Below the pieces are notes generated by a model. The model did no database searches. It saw only the letters and a program-made list of their open reading frames with translations, and had not been told where the DNA came from. This document shows positions 50,392 through 59,185 of a stretch of DNA of 64,000 nucleotides, in pieces. The stretch comes from Methylobacterium isbiliense (lineage in GTDB: Bacteria; Pseudomonadota; Alphaproteobacteria; Rhizobiales; Beijerinckiaceae), in NCBI RefSeq assembly GCF_022179325.1, contig NZ_BPQQ01000003.1:1-64000 (forward strand). The letters run 5' to 3'. The position numbers and the translations under genes were made by a program. Position 1 is the first letter of the stretch. Every line of letters begins with the position of its first letter.

Positions 50392-51660
50392 TCACGCGTA
50401 GCCCTTGCCCTTCTTCCACTGCGTCTCGAGTTCGACGATCTTGGCCCAGTCGACGCCGGAGAAATCCTCGACGTAGGGGGCTTTCGGCACCGTGCGGCCC
50501 CAGGCGACCGGATAGCCGATGATGGTGTGGTCGGTGTCCCGCATGGTGATGGCGTCGTCCACCGCGAAGGGGGCGGCGAGCTTCATGCCCTTCAGCTCCG
50601 CCGCGAGCCGGGCCCCCTCGGTGCTGCCGTTCGTGCGCTTGAGCGCCTCGGCGATGAACAGGCAGGCGGTGTAGCACTGCCACGCCCAGTTGGTCGGCTC
50701 GTGCTTGGCGATGCCGGCGAAGCCGTCCGCGAAGGCGGCATTGGCGGGCTTGGCCGGATAGTTGCGGTTGTAGCGGTAGGCGGTGTTGAGGCCCGGCGGC
50801 AGCTGCTTGATCGCGGTGAGCACCGGCGGGTCGCCGAGGCCGCCCGAGAAGAAGCCGATATTGGCGAACAGCCGGTAGAGGTTGCTCTGCTCGATGAACG
50901 CCACGAGATCGCCGCCCCACAGCGCCGAGTAGATCGCCTGCGGCTTCACCTGCAGGATCTTGGTGATGCTCTCGGTGTAGTCCGGCGCGAAGAGCTTCGG
51001 CCAGACCTGATCCACGACCTCGACCGAGGGCTCGAAGATCTTTGCGAATTCGAGGAACTCGGCGGTGTTGTCGCGGCCGTAGGCGTAGTCGGGCGAGCAG
51101 GTCATCCAGCGCTTGAGGCCCTTTTCCTTGGCGATCCTGGCCGCGTAGGTGCCTCCCGCCACCGCGTCGTGGATGCCCTGGCGGGCGCAGCGGAACGCGG
51201 TCTTGACGTGCAGCTTCGGGTCGGCCGAGAGGGAGGAGGTCTCCGAGCAGGTGTGCAGGCACAGGACCGGCAGGTCGCGGATCACCTCGTGCACCGCGAA
51301 GGCGCCCGAGGAGGCCTCGCCGTCGATGATGATCTCGCAGCCGTCGTTGTTGATGAGGTCGCGCGTGACCTTGGCGGCCTCGTCCGGCCGGCCCTTGGAA
51401 TCGCGGTCGACGAGTTCGAGGGTGCGCCCGCCGATGCCGCCGGCCTCGTTGATCTGCCGGAAGGCGAGTTGCACCGCCGCCCGGCCCGAGGTGCCCAGGA
51501 TCGCGACGCGGCCCGACAGGATGGTCGGCATGCCGACCCGGATCGCCTTGGCCTGCGCCCCCGCGATGTGCGGGAACCCGGTGATCGCGGCCCCCGCCGC
51601 TAGCCCGCCCAGCACCTGCCGGCGCGACACGGCGCGCGCGCCCGTCCTCTTCGTACCCAT
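50392..51660 (-). CDS. ABC transporter substrate-binding protein (LivK-like)
   Basis: A 422-aa periplasmic binding protein of the Leu/Ile/Val type. A Tat-type signal (SRRQVLGGLAAGAAITGF) covers about 35 residues. Seen are RVGMPTILSGRVAILGTSGR at the mature start, NEAGGIGGRTLELVDRDSKG and IKQLPPGLNTAYRYNRNYPA. It leads the operon and is separated from livH by the long palindrome. The ligand is not predictable; the neighbouring esterase and monooxygenase genes point to an ester or ketone substrate. Confidence 0.88.
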   Translation of the reverse strand: MGTKRTGARAVSRRQVLGGLAAGAAITGFPHIAGAQAKAIRVGMPTILSGRVAILGTSGRAAVQLAFRQINEAGGIGGRTLELVDRDSKGRPDEAAKVTRDLINNDGCEIIIDGEASSGAFAVHEVIRDLPVLCLHTCSETSSLSADPKLHVKTAFRCARQGIHDAVAGGTYAARIAKEKGLKRWMTCSPDYAYGRDNTAEFLEFAKIFEPSVEVVDQVWPKLFAPDYTESITKILQVKPQAIYSALWGGDLVAFIEQSNLYRLFANIGFFSGGLGDPPVLTAIKQLPPGLNTAYRYNRNYPAKPANAAFADGFAGIAKHEPTNWAWQCYTACLFIAEALKRTNGSTEGARLAAELKGMKLAAPFAVDDAITMRDTDHTIIGYPVAWGRTVPKAPYVEDFSGVDWAKIVELETQWKKGKGYA

Positions 51661-51721
51661 CTGGTTTCCGTCCCTCGTTTTATGAACCCCAATTCTTGCC
51701 ACCTGGGGTTTTGGGGTGGTT

Positions 51722-52744
51722 CTACTGGCGTGAATTGGTCGTTTGACCCTGATCCTCCGGCAAGGGCGTGGGCGAGTCAACGGAGACGGGCGCGCCGGAG
51801 GCAGTCCGCCACGCCTCGCGCAGGGCCTGCCCGACGAAGGCGAGGGTGGGGGCGGCGGCCCCGATCGCCCGGCCCATGGTCAGCATGCCGTGGATCTGGT
51901 CGCCGAGGTGGAGGGCCGTGACCGGCACGCCCTCGCGCTCCAGCCGCGCCGCATAGGCCCGGCCCTCGTCGCAGAGCGGATCGTGGCCGCAGGTCAGCAC
52001 CAGGGCGGGCGGCAGGCCCGCGAGGCTCGGCGCCCGCGCCGGCGAGGCGCGCCAGTCGCTCCGCATGCCCGGGTCGGGAGCGTAATGGTCGATGAAGTAG
52101 CGCATGGTGGCGGCGGTGATCGGCACGTCGCGGGTGACACGCGCGTAGCTCTCGCCCGTCATGCCGAGATCGACCGCCGGGTAGAGCAGGGCCTGGAACG
52201 CCGTGGCGGGCAGGTGCCCGTCGCGCCCCATCAGGGCGAGCACCGCCGCGAGGTTGCCGCCCGCGCTGTCGCCTCCGACCGCGAGACGGGACGGATCGAT
52301 CCCGAGCGCGCCGGCCTCGGCGGCCACGAAGGCGAGCGCCGCCGCCGCATCCTCGAGCGCGGCCGGAAAGGGATGTTCGGGCGCGAGCCGGTAATCGACC
52401 GCGACCACGCAGGCCCGCGCGACGGTGGCGAGGCGCCGGCAGACCCAGTCGTGCGAGGCGAGGTCGCCGAGCATCCAGCCGCCGCCATGCAGGTAGAGGA
52501 GGCCGGGCAGGGGCTCCGGCCCGGTGCCGAGGCCGCGGTAGAGGCGCAGGCGCACCGGACCGCCCGGCCCCGGCGCCGCGAGGTCGCGCGCGAGCGCCAC
52601 CGCGTCGAGGGGCGGCTGGAGCGCGGCGCGGCTCGCGCCGTAGGCCTCCCGCGCTTCCGCGGGCAACAGCGCCTCGAAGGGCGGCCGGCCGGCCTCCCGC
52701 ATCGCGCGCAGCAGGGCCTGAGCATCCGGATGCAGCGCCGGCAT
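51722..52744 (-). CDS. Alpha/beta hydrolase (HSL-family esterase)
   Basis: A 340-aa esterase of the hormone-sensitive-lipase family. The oxyanion motif LYLHGGGWMLGDLASHD lies near residue 77, the nucleophile in VGGDSAGGNLA near 147, and the acid and base in CGHDPLCDEG and GDQIHGML near 245-275. It would hydrolyse short-chain esters or lactones. A Baeyer-Villiger monooxygenase gene lies upstream in the same direction after 29 bases, so a ketone-to-ester-to-acid route is likely. Confidence 0.9.
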   Translation of the reverse strand: MPALHPDAQALLRAMREAGRPPFEALLPAEAREAYGASRAALQPPLDAVALARDLAAPGPGGPVRLRLYRGLGTGPEPLPGLLYLHGGGWMLGDLASHDWVCRRLATVARACVVAVDYRLAPEHPFPAALEDAAAALAFVAAEAGALGIDPSRLAVGGDSAGGNLAAVLALMGRDGHLPATAFQALLYPAVDLGMTGESYARVTRDVPITAATMRYFIDHYAPDPGMRSDWRASPARAPSLAGLPPALVLTCGHDPLCDEGRAYAARLEREGVPVTALHLGDQIHGMLTMGRAIGAAAPTLAFVGQALREAWRTASGAPVSVDSPTPLPEDQGQTTNSRQ

Positions 52745-52773
52745 CGCCGTCCTCCCCGATCCGTCGCCTGCCC

Positions 52774-54414
52774 CTAGCGCAGCGCGAACCCCTCGTAGCC
52801 CTTCGCCGCCACCGCCTCGCAATGGCTGCGGTAGCGCGCCATGCCGCCCGCGTAGGGCATGAACACCCGCGGCTTGCCCGGCACGTTGGCGCCGAGATAC
52901 CAGGACGAGTTGGCCATCGGCAGCAGGGTGGCGTGCGCCGCCTCGTTGACGTGGGCGACCCAGGCCTCCGTCGCCTCGGGCGTCGCCTCGATGCGGGCCA
53001 GCCCCCGCTCGCGCAGATGCGCGATGCAGCGCGTGATCCACTCGACGTGCTGCTCGATGGCGATCGGCATGTTGGTGAGGACCGAGGGGCTGCCGGGGCC
53101 GGTGATGGTGAACAGGTTCGGGAAGCCCGGGGTCTGGAGGCCGAGATAGGTGCGCGGTCCCGCGGCCCAGGCCTCCTTCAGCGGCCGGCCGCCGCTGCCG
53201 CGGATGTCGAGGGCGAGCAGCGGCCCGGTGAGGGCGTCGAAGCCGGTGGCGAAGACGATGACGTCGAGCGGGTAGGTGGCGTCGCGGGTGCGCACGCCCT
53301 CGGGCACGATCTCCTCGATCGGCGTCGCCTTCAGGTCGACCAGCAGGACGTTGTCGCGGTTGAAGGTCTCGAAGTAGTCCGTGTCGATCGGCGGGCGCTT
53401 GGAGGCGAAGGGATGGTCGGTGGGGGTCAGCTTGGCGGCGACCTCCGGGTCCTTCACGATGCTGCGGATCTTGGCGCGGATGAACTCCGAGGCGGTGTCG
53501 TTGGCGGCCTTGTCGAGGAGGAGGTCGCGGAAGACCGCGCGGAAGCGCAGGCCGCCCCGCTCCCAGGCGGCCTCGTAGCGGGCGCGGCGCTCCTCCTCCG
53601 TGACGTCGAGGGCCGATTGCTCCGAGACGTCGAACGGGTGGCCGTTGGTGGAGGCGCGGGCCTTCTCGCGGATGGCCGCGTAGTTCGCCTTGATCTCGCG
53701 CTGGACCTCCGGGCTCATCGGGCCGTTGCGGGCCGGCACGCTGTAATTGGCCGTGCGCTGGAAGACCGTGAGGTGCGCCGCCTGGGCGGCGATCACCGGG
53801 GTCGCCTGGATGCCGGTGGAGCCGGTGCCGATCAGGCCGACGCGCTTGCCCGCGAAGTCCACGCCCTCGTGGGGCCAGCGGCCGGTGTGGTACCACTCGC
53901 CCGCGAAGCGCTCGAGGCCCTCGATCGCCGGCACGTTCGCGGCCGAGAGGCAGCCCACGGCGGTGATGAGGAACGGAGCCTCGAACCGCTCGCCCGACGC
54001 CGTGGTCACGCTCCAGCGGTCGCGCGCCTCGTCGAACGCGGCCCCGGTCACCCGGGTCTCGAACTGGATGTCGCGCAGGAGGTCGAAGCGCTCGGCCACG
54101 TGGTTGAGGTAGCGCAGGATCTCCGAATGCTCGGGGTAGCGCTCGGTCCACTCCCAGTCCTGCTCCAGCTCGGGCGAGAACGAGTAGGAGTAGTAGTAGC
54201 TCTCGGAATCGCAGCGCGCCCCCGGGTAGCGGTTCCAGTACCACGTGCCCCCGACCCCGTCGGCGGCCTCCAGCACCCGCACCGAGAGCCCGAGCCGGTC
54301 GCGCAGGCAGTGGAGCTGGTAGAGGCCCGAGAAGCCGGCCCCGACGATGATCGCGTCGTAGGTCCGGGCGGGACGGGACTCGGAGGTCGGCTGCTGCGCG
54401 CGCGTCTGCGCCAT
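52774..54414 (-). CDS. Flavin Baeyer-Villiger monooxygenase
   Basis: A 546-aa FAD/NADPH monooxygenase that inserts oxygen next to a carbonyl. The FAD loop is AIIVGAGFSGLYQLHCLRDR near residue 21, the NADPH loop VGLIGTGSTGIQATPVIA near 190, and the BVMO fingerprint FAGEWYHTGRWPHEG near 168. The length matches cyclohexanone/phenylacetone monooxygenases. The divergent LysR gene starts 197 bases away and probably controls it. The substrate is a cyclic or aromatic ketone by analogy only. Confidence 0.92.
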   Translation of the reverse strand: MAQTRAQQPTSESRPARTYDAIIVGAGFSGLYQLHCLRDRLGLSVRVLEAADGVGGTWYWNRYPGARCDSESYYYSYSFSPELEQDWEWTERYPEHSEILRYLNHVAERFDLLRDIQFETRVTGAAFDEARDRWSVTTASGERFEAPFLITAVGCLSAANVPAIEGLERFAGEWYHTGRWPHEGVDFAGKRVGLIGTGSTGIQATPVIAAQAAHLTVFQRTANYSVPARNGPMSPEVQREIKANYAAIREKARASTNGHPFDVSEQSALDVTEEERRARYEAAWERGGLRFRAVFRDLLLDKAANDTASEFIRAKIRSIVKDPEVAAKLTPTDHPFASKRPPIDTDYFETFNRDNVLLVDLKATPIEEIVPEGVRTRDATYPLDVIVFATGFDALTGPLLALDIRGSGGRPLKEAWAAGPRTYLGLQTPGFPNLFTITGPGSPSVLTNMPIAIEQHVEWITRCIAHLRERGLARIEATPEATEAWVAHVNEAAHATLLPMANSSWYLGANVPGKPRVFMPYAGGMARYRSHCEAVAAKGYEGFALR

Positions 54415-54584
54415 GGCGTCTCGTCTCCCTGCGCAGCATGGGCCCGGGGGTCGGCCCGGGATGCCGCATCGCTCTGTCGGCGTTCTTCTCTGGCCGCCTC
54501 GCGCCGGGAATCCGGTGCGCGCCGCGACGCCCCGACGCTAACCCGTTGCTCGGGCCGCTTCCATATCCGACACTGCGCACAACA

Positions 54585-54601
54585 TGTGAACGGAATTCAC
54601 A
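54585..54601. promoter_or_regulatory. LysR operator candidate between the monooxygenase and its regulator
   Basis: TGTGAACGGAATTCACA is a perfect inverted repeat (6-bp arms, 5-base spacer) located 11 bases before the LysR start and in the shared divergent region. It has the T-N11-A form of LysR binding sites. Confidence 0.5.
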
Positions 54602-54611
54602 GGTCTGAGCC

Positions 54612-55592
54612 GTGGATCGCTTCGGGGAGATGCTCGTCTTCGTGCGGGCGGTGGAGGATGGCGGCTTCTCGGCGGCCGGGCGCAGCCTGACCCTGACGCC
54701 CTCGGCGGTGAGCAAGCTGATCGGGCGCCTGGAGAACCGCCTCGGCGTCGCGCTCTTCCACCGCGGGCCGCGCATCCCGGCGCTCACCGCGGAGGGCGAG
54801 GCCTTCTACGCCTCGGCGCTGCGGGCGATCGAGGCGGTGGAGGAGGCGGAGGCCTCGGTGTTCGGCGGCAGCGCCGCGAAGGGCACGCTGCGCATCCGCT
54901 CGATGCCGACCTTCGCCACGCACCAGCTCGCGCCGCTGGTGCCCGCCTTCCGGCGCCTGCACCCGGCGCTGCGGCTCGACTTCGTGCTCAGCATGGAGCC
55001 GGGGAACCTGCTCGACGGGGGCGTCGACGTGGCGATCCATGTCGGCGACCTCGCCGATTCCTCGCTCGTCGCCCACCGCTTCACCTCGACCCGCTGGATC
55101 ATCTGCGCGGCGCCCGCCTACCTCGCCGAGCGCGGCACGCCGCAGAGCCCGGCGGACCTCGCCGGCCACGAATGCCTGAACTTTCCCACCACCGTGCCGT
55201 GGAGCACCTGGGGCGTGCGCGGGCCCGCGGGCGCGCCCGCCCGGCTCAAGCCCGCCGGCAGCGTCGCGGCCAATACCGGGCAGATGCTGCTGGCGATGGC
55301 CCGGGCGGGCGCCGGCATCGTGCGGCTCGCCGAGTTCCACATCGTCGAGGATCTGCGGGCGGGCCGGCTGGTCGACCTGTTTCCGGATCAGCAGAGCGAG
55401 GCCGAGGACCCGATCTACGCCCTCTACGGCCGCCGCCGGCACCTGAGCCAGCGCATCCGGGTCTTCCTCGACTTCCTGGACCGGTCGTTCTCGCAGGGAA
55501 CGCCGGCGTGGCGGCGCTCCGCCCAGGAACGGCGCGAGGAGCGGCGGGCGGGACCGCGCGCCGTCAGCGATCCTCCGCCGCCAGCAGCTTGA
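54612..55592 (+). CDS. LysR-family transcriptional regulator
   Basis: A 326-aa LysR regulator with the helix-turn-helix near residues 5-65 (FSAAGRSLTLTPSAVSKLIG) and an effector domain from about residue 90. The GTG start is 197 bases from the divergent monooxygenase gene. The C-terminal tail is unusually long and Arg/Pro-rich. Its last 29 bases overlap the end of the convergent dehydrogenase gene. Confidence 0.9.
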   Translation: MDRFGEMLVFVRAVEDGGFSAAGRSLTLTPSAVSKLIGRLENRLGVALFHRGPRIPALTAEGEAFYASALRAIEAVEEAEASVFGGSAAKGTLRIRSMPTFATHQLAPLVPAFRRLHPALRLDFVLSMEPGNLLDGGVDVAIHVGDLADSSLVAHRFTSTRWIICAAPAYLAERGTPQSPADLAGHECLNFPTTVPWSTWGVRGPAGAPARLKPAGSVAANTGQMLLAMARAGAGIVRLAEFHIVEDLRAGRLVDLFPDQQSEAEDPIYALYGRRRHLSQRIRVFLDFLDRSFSQGTPAWRRSAQERREERRAGPRAVSDPPPPAA

Positions 55593-56478
55593 GGTAGCGG
55601 TCGACCTCGGTGTGGTCGGCCTCCTGGCCGAGCCGCGCCAGGGCCTCGCGGGCGAAGCCCACCACCGCGTGCGAGAACGGGGCCGGGCGCTCCAGGGCGT
55701 CGGCGAGGTCCACCGCGATGCCGATGTCCTTCGTCATCAGGGCGAGGCCGAAGCCGGAATCGTAGGTCTCCGGCAGGATGAAGGACTTGAGCTTGTTCTC
55801 GGTGGTGTTGTTGCGACCGGTCGAGACGTTGAGGATGTCGGTCATCACCGCCGGATCGAGGCCGAAAGCGGCCCCGACCTGCAGCGCCTCGCAGGTGGCG
55901 ATCAGCCCGGCGGCGGAGACGTAGTTGTTGAGCGCCTTCATGGCGTGGGCCGAGCCGAGGGGGCCGGTCTCGAAGATCGCGCTCCCCATCGCGTCCAGCA
56001 CCGGCCGGATCCGCGCCAGCAGGGAACCGCCCACCATGATCGAGAGCGTGCCGGCCTCCGCCTTCTTCACCCCGCCGGAGACCGGCGCGTCGGCAAGCGC
56101 GAGGCCGGCCTCGGCGAACCGCTCCCCGAGCCGGCGGGTGGAGAGCGGGGCGGAGGAACTCATGTCGATCAGGATCGCGCCCGGCCGCATCGCGCGGATC
56201 AGCGGCGCCTCCCCGTCCAGGGCGACGCGCGCGACGGCGGCACCGTCCGGCAGCATGGTGATGACGGCCTGCGCCTCGGCGGCGGCCTCGGCCGCCGAGA
56301 CGCAGGGGATGCCGCCGGCCTCCGCGAAGGCTGCGAGCGCCCGCTCGGCCGCGTCGTAGCCGCGGACCGCGAAGCCCGCGGCGAGCAGGCGCCGGCCCAT
56401 CGGCAGGCCCATCCGGCCGAGGCCGATCAGGCCGATGCGGGCCGGCGGCGCGATCGGGGCGGTGTCGGCTTCAGCCAC
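55564..56478 (-). CDS. 3-hydroxyisobutyrate-dehydrogenase-family oxidoreductase
   Basis: A 304-aa NAD(P)-dependent beta-hydroxyacid dehydrogenase. The dinucleotide loop is IGLIGLGRMGLPMGRRLLAA near residue 13. DAPVSGGVKKAEAGTLSIMV near 120 is the family substrate loop, and AMKALNNYVSAAGLIATCEA near 168 carries the catalytic Lys. It may oxidise a hydroxy-acid released by the esterase pathway, but other members reduce succinic semialdehyde or glyoxylate. Confidence 0.9.
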   Translation of the reverse strand: MAEADTAPIAPPARIGLIGLGRMGLPMGRRLLAAGFAVRGYDAAERALAAFAEAGGIPCVSAAEAAAEAQAVITMLPDGAAVARVALDGEAPLIRAMRPGAILIDMSSSAPLSTRRLGERFAEAGLALADAPVSGGVKKAEAGTLSIMVGGSLLARIRPVLDAMGSAIFETGPLGSAHAMKALNNYVSAAGLIATCEALQVGAAFGLDPAVMTDILNVSTGRNNTTENKLKSFILPETYDSGFGLALMTKDIGIAVDLADALERPAPFSHAVVGFAREALARLGQEADHTEVDRYLKLLAAEDR

Positions 56479-56596
56479 GGGCGTCCTCCCGGATGGATCG
56501 TTCTCCCCCCATCAAACGCCGCGCGCGATTGACAGACAAGTGAGGGACGGCCGAGGCTGGTGGGCAACGGGGCATGACCCCGAGGGAGGACGCGGC

Positions 56597-57004
56597 ATGG
56601 CCGAGAGCGAGCAATTCGAGAAGGGTCTGGAGGTGCGGCGCGCCGTGCTCGGCCCGGACTACGTCGACGGCAGCCTCGCCCGGGCCGACGAGTTCATGAT
56701 GGCGTTCCAGCGCATCACCACCGAGTGGTGCTGGGGCTATGCCTGGACCCGGGAGGGCCTCGACCGGCGCACCCGCAGCATGCTGAACCTCGCGATGCTG
56801 ACGGCGCTGGGCCGGCCGGCCGAACTCAAGCTGCACGTGAAGGGCGCGCTCACCAACGGCGTCACCGTCGACGAGATCCGGGAGATCCTGCTGCACGCGA
56901 CGGTCTATTGCGGCATTCCCGCGGGGCTCGACGCCTTCAAGGCCGCCCACGAGGTGCTGAAGGCCGAGGGCGCCGTGACGGGCGAGCCGGCCGCCCCGCG
57001 CTAA
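56597..57004 (+). CDS. Carboxymuconolactone decarboxylase family protein
   Basis: A 135-aa AhpD-like helical protein of the 4-carboxymuconolactone decarboxylase family (PcaC). Seen are LDRRTRSMLNLAMLTALGRP near residue 55 and the active-site LHATVYCGIPAGLDAFKAA near 96. The GGGAGGA site precedes the ATG. The stop codon TAA belongs to a MITE-like repeat that starts one base before it, so the natural C-terminus may have been altered. No other protocatechuate genes are nearby. Confidence 0.88.
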   Translation: MAESEQFEKGLEVRRAVLGPDYVDGSLARADEFMMAFQRITTEWCWGYAWTREGLDRRTRSMLNLAMLTALGRPAELKLHVKGALTNGVTVDEIREILLHATVYCGIPAGLDAFKAAHEVLKAEGAVTGEPAAPR

Positions 57005-57106
57005 GCAGATTTCGCAAAAGTGGTCGCCGGTTTTGCGATAAAAATCTGCGAAGAAACAAGAACCTAAGCGGACGAAGCGTTGGCTTGCCAACGCAAGTCT
57101 GCTTAG
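57001..57106 (+). mobile_element. MITE-like repeat element with 9-bp terminal inverted repeats
   Basis: A 106-base AT-richer element that starts with CTAAGCAGA and ends with TCTGCTTAG. It contains a long imperfect hairpin (57006-57048) and a perfect 8-bp hairpin GCGTTGGC-TT-GCCAACGC (57077-57094). CCCCG flanks both sides (56996-57000 and, after one extra A, 57108-57112), which may be a target duplication, though GC-rich context makes chance possible. The internal block GAAACAAGAACCTAAGCGGA resembles the block at 61801-61820. Confidence 0.7.
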
Positions 57107-57122
57107 ACCCCGCGAGGCCCGC

Positions 57123-57920
57123 GTGGAGACCTACGAGATCCTGGCCCTGCGCTACGCGGTGCACGACCGCCCGGCGCGGGAGAACTTCCTGTTCTGGCCC
57201 GAGGGCGACCCGCACGCCGCGATGCCGCTCGACTACTTCGTCTGGGTGGTGCGCAACGCCGCCCGCACGGTCTTGGTCGATACCGGCTTCGGCCCCGAGG
57301 CGGCGGCCGCGCACGGCCGCACCCTGCTGGTCCACCCGGCCGAGGGCCTGCGGGCGCTCGGCGTCGACCCGGAGGCGGTGCGGGACGTGATCATCACGCA
57401 CCTGCACTACGACCACGCGGGCAACCTCGCGGCCTTTCCGAACGCCACCTTCCACCTGCAGGATGCGGAGATGGCCTTCGCGACCGGGCGCTGCATGTGC
57501 CATGCCCGGCTGCGCGGCGCCTTCGCGGTGGAGGACGTGGTGGCGATGGTGCGCCACGTCTATGCCGGCCGCGTGCGCTTCACGGATGGGGATGCCGTGC
57601 TGTGTCCCGGCCTCTCGGTGCACCGCGTGCCCGGCCACACGCAGGGCCTGCAATGCGTGCGGGTGGCCACCGAGCGGGGCGCCGTGGTGCTCGCCTCCGA
57701 CGCCGCGCACTACTACGCCAACCTCGAGACCCGGAACCCCTATTCCATCACGGTCGACGTGGCGGCGACGATGGAGAGCTGGGACCGCCTCGCGGCCCTG
57801 GCCGACGGCCCCGACCACGTGGTCCCGGGCCACGATCCCCTGGTGATGCAGCGCTATCCGCGCGCCGGGGTGGCCGGCCTCGACGCCGTGCGGCTCGATC
57901 TGGCGCCGACCGGGCGCTGA
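57123..57920 (+). CDS. MBL-fold N-acyl-homoserine-lactonase-like hydrolase
   Basis: A 265-aa metallo-beta-lactamase-fold hydrolase. The metal motif is THLHYDHAGNL (HxHxDH) near residue 91, the later ligands occur in VPGHTQGLQ and SDAAHYY, and the C-terminal His in VVPGHDPLV. It resembles AiiA-like lactonases and may open lactones, for example from Baeyer-Villiger oxidation, or degrade homoserine-lactone signals. The GTG start lies 17 bases after the MITE-like element. Confidence 0.86.
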   Translation: METYEILALRYAVHDRPARENFLFWPEGDPHAAMPLDYFVWVVRNAARTVLVDTGFGPEAAAAHGRTLLVHPAEGLRALGVDPEAVRDVIITHLHYDHAGNLAAFPNATFHLQDAEMAFATGRCMCHARLRGAFAVEDVVAMVRHVYAGRVRFTDGDAVLCPGLSVHRVPGHTQGLQCVRVATERGAVVLASDAAHYYANLETRNPYSITVDVAATMESWDRLAALADGPDHVVPGHDPLVMQRYPRAGVAGLDAVRLDLAPTGR

Positions 57921-57931
57921 GGCGGGCCGGC

Positions 57932-59185
57932 TCAGCGCCGGCGGCGCCCCTCGCGCCGGAAGACGCCGACGAGTTCGACGTGCGGCGAGTGCCGGAACTG
58001 GTCGAGGGGCACCACCTCGGCGAGCCGGTACCCCCCGGCGAGGAGGAGGCCCGCGTCGCGCGCGAAGGTGCCCGCGTCGCAGGAGACGCCGACCACCACC
58101 GGCACCGTCGCCTCGGCGAGCCGCGCCGCCTGCGCCTCAGCCCCGGCCCGGGGCGGGTCGAACACCACGGCGTCGAAGCGGTCGAGTTCGGGCGCGAGCA
58201 GCGGGCGGCGGAAGAGGTCGCGGCGCTCGTGCGTGACCGCCCGCAGGCCCGGCGTCGCCCGCGCCGCCCGGTCGAGGGCGGCGAGCGCCCCGGCATCGCC
58301 CTCGACCGCGTGCACCGCCCGGGTCTCGGCGAGCCGCAGGCTGAAGGCGCCCGCGCCCGAGAAGAGGTCGGCGACGCGCTTGGCCTCCCCGACGCCCGCC
58401 ACGACGAGGTCGGCGAGCATCGCCTCGCCGAGCCGCGTCGCCTGCAGGAAGCCGCCCGGCGGCGGCACCAGGGGCGCCCGGCCGGCCGGAACGACCGGCG
58501 GGCGGCGCTGCACCAGCACCTCGCCGTGAAGGGACAGGCGCGCGAGGTCGAGGTCGCCCGCGAGCGCCACCAGCGCCTGCCGGGCGCGCGCATCGGCCGG
58601 GCCGTGGCCGCGCACGTCCACGTCGAGGCCGCCCGCGGTCGCGGTCGCCTGCACGTCGAGGGGCTTGCCCCCGCCGCCCAGCGGCCGGGCGAGCGCCCGG
58701 GCGACCTCCGGAGCGCGGTGCAGGGGGGGCTCCGTGATCGGGCAATGGTCGATGGCGACGAGCGCGTGGCTGCGCGCCGCCATGAAACCGGCCTCGGCGC
58801 GCCCGTCGATGCGCCGCACGTGGAACGTCGCCCGCCGCCGGCCGGCCCCGTGCGCATCGCGCAACGGCGCCACCGGGGCGTCGATGCCGGCACGCGACAG
58901 CGCGGTGACGACGAGCCCGCGCTTCCAGGCCGCGTAGGGCTCCGGCGCGAGGTGCTGGATGGCGCAGCCGCCGCAGGTGCCGAAATAGGGGCAGAAGGGC
59001 GCGACCCGGTCGGGCGAGGGCGCCAGAACCGCGTCGAGCGCGGCCCGCCGCACGCCGCGGCGCTCCTCCGCCGGCCCTACCCGCACCCGCTCCCCCGGCA
59101 GCGCCCCGGGCACGTGCAGCCCGTCCGCCGCGACCCCGTCGCCGCGGGCGCCCAGGCGCAGGATCTCGATCCCGTCGCCGCTCAT
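57932..59185 (-). CDS. RumA/TrmA-family RNA uracil methyltransferase
   Basis: A 417-aa SAM-dependent class I RNA m5U-type methyltransferase. An N-terminal TRAM-like region is followed by Fe-S cysteines in CPYFGTCGGCAIQHL near residue 67, the SAM site VADLFSGAGAFSLRLAETR near 270, the substrate motif VVFDPPRAGAEA, and the catalytic Cys in VVGVSCDAGTFARDA near 375. It overlaps tlyA by 4 bases (ATGA). The exact tRNA or rRNA target is not set. Confidence 0.9.
   Translation of the reverse strand: MSGDGIEILRLGARGDGVAADGLHVPGALPGERVRVGPAEERRGVRRAALDAVLAPSPDRVAPFCPYFGTCGGCAIQHLAPEPYAAWKRGLVVTALSRAGIDAPVAPLRDAHGAGRRRATFHVRRIDGRAEAGFMAARSHALVAIDHCPITEPPLHRAPEVARALARPLGGGGKPLDVQATATAGGLDVDVRGHGPADARARQALVALAGDLDLARLSLHGEVLVQRRPPVVPAGRAPLVPPPGGFLQATRLGEAMLADLVVAGVGEAKRVADLFSGAGAFSLRLAETRAVHAVEGDAGALAALDRAARATPGLRAVTHERRDLFRRPLLAPELDRFDAVVFDPPRAGAEAQAARLAEATVPVVVGVSCDAGTFARDAGLLLAGGYRLAEVVPLDQFRHSPHVELVGVFRREGRRRR

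Noticed and set aside
51722-54787. A single open frame of about 1,021 codons on the minus strand
   Set aside because: Only the last 340 codons (from 52744) are a recognisable esterase; the rest is a GC-rich shadow of the monooxygenase gene in another frame.
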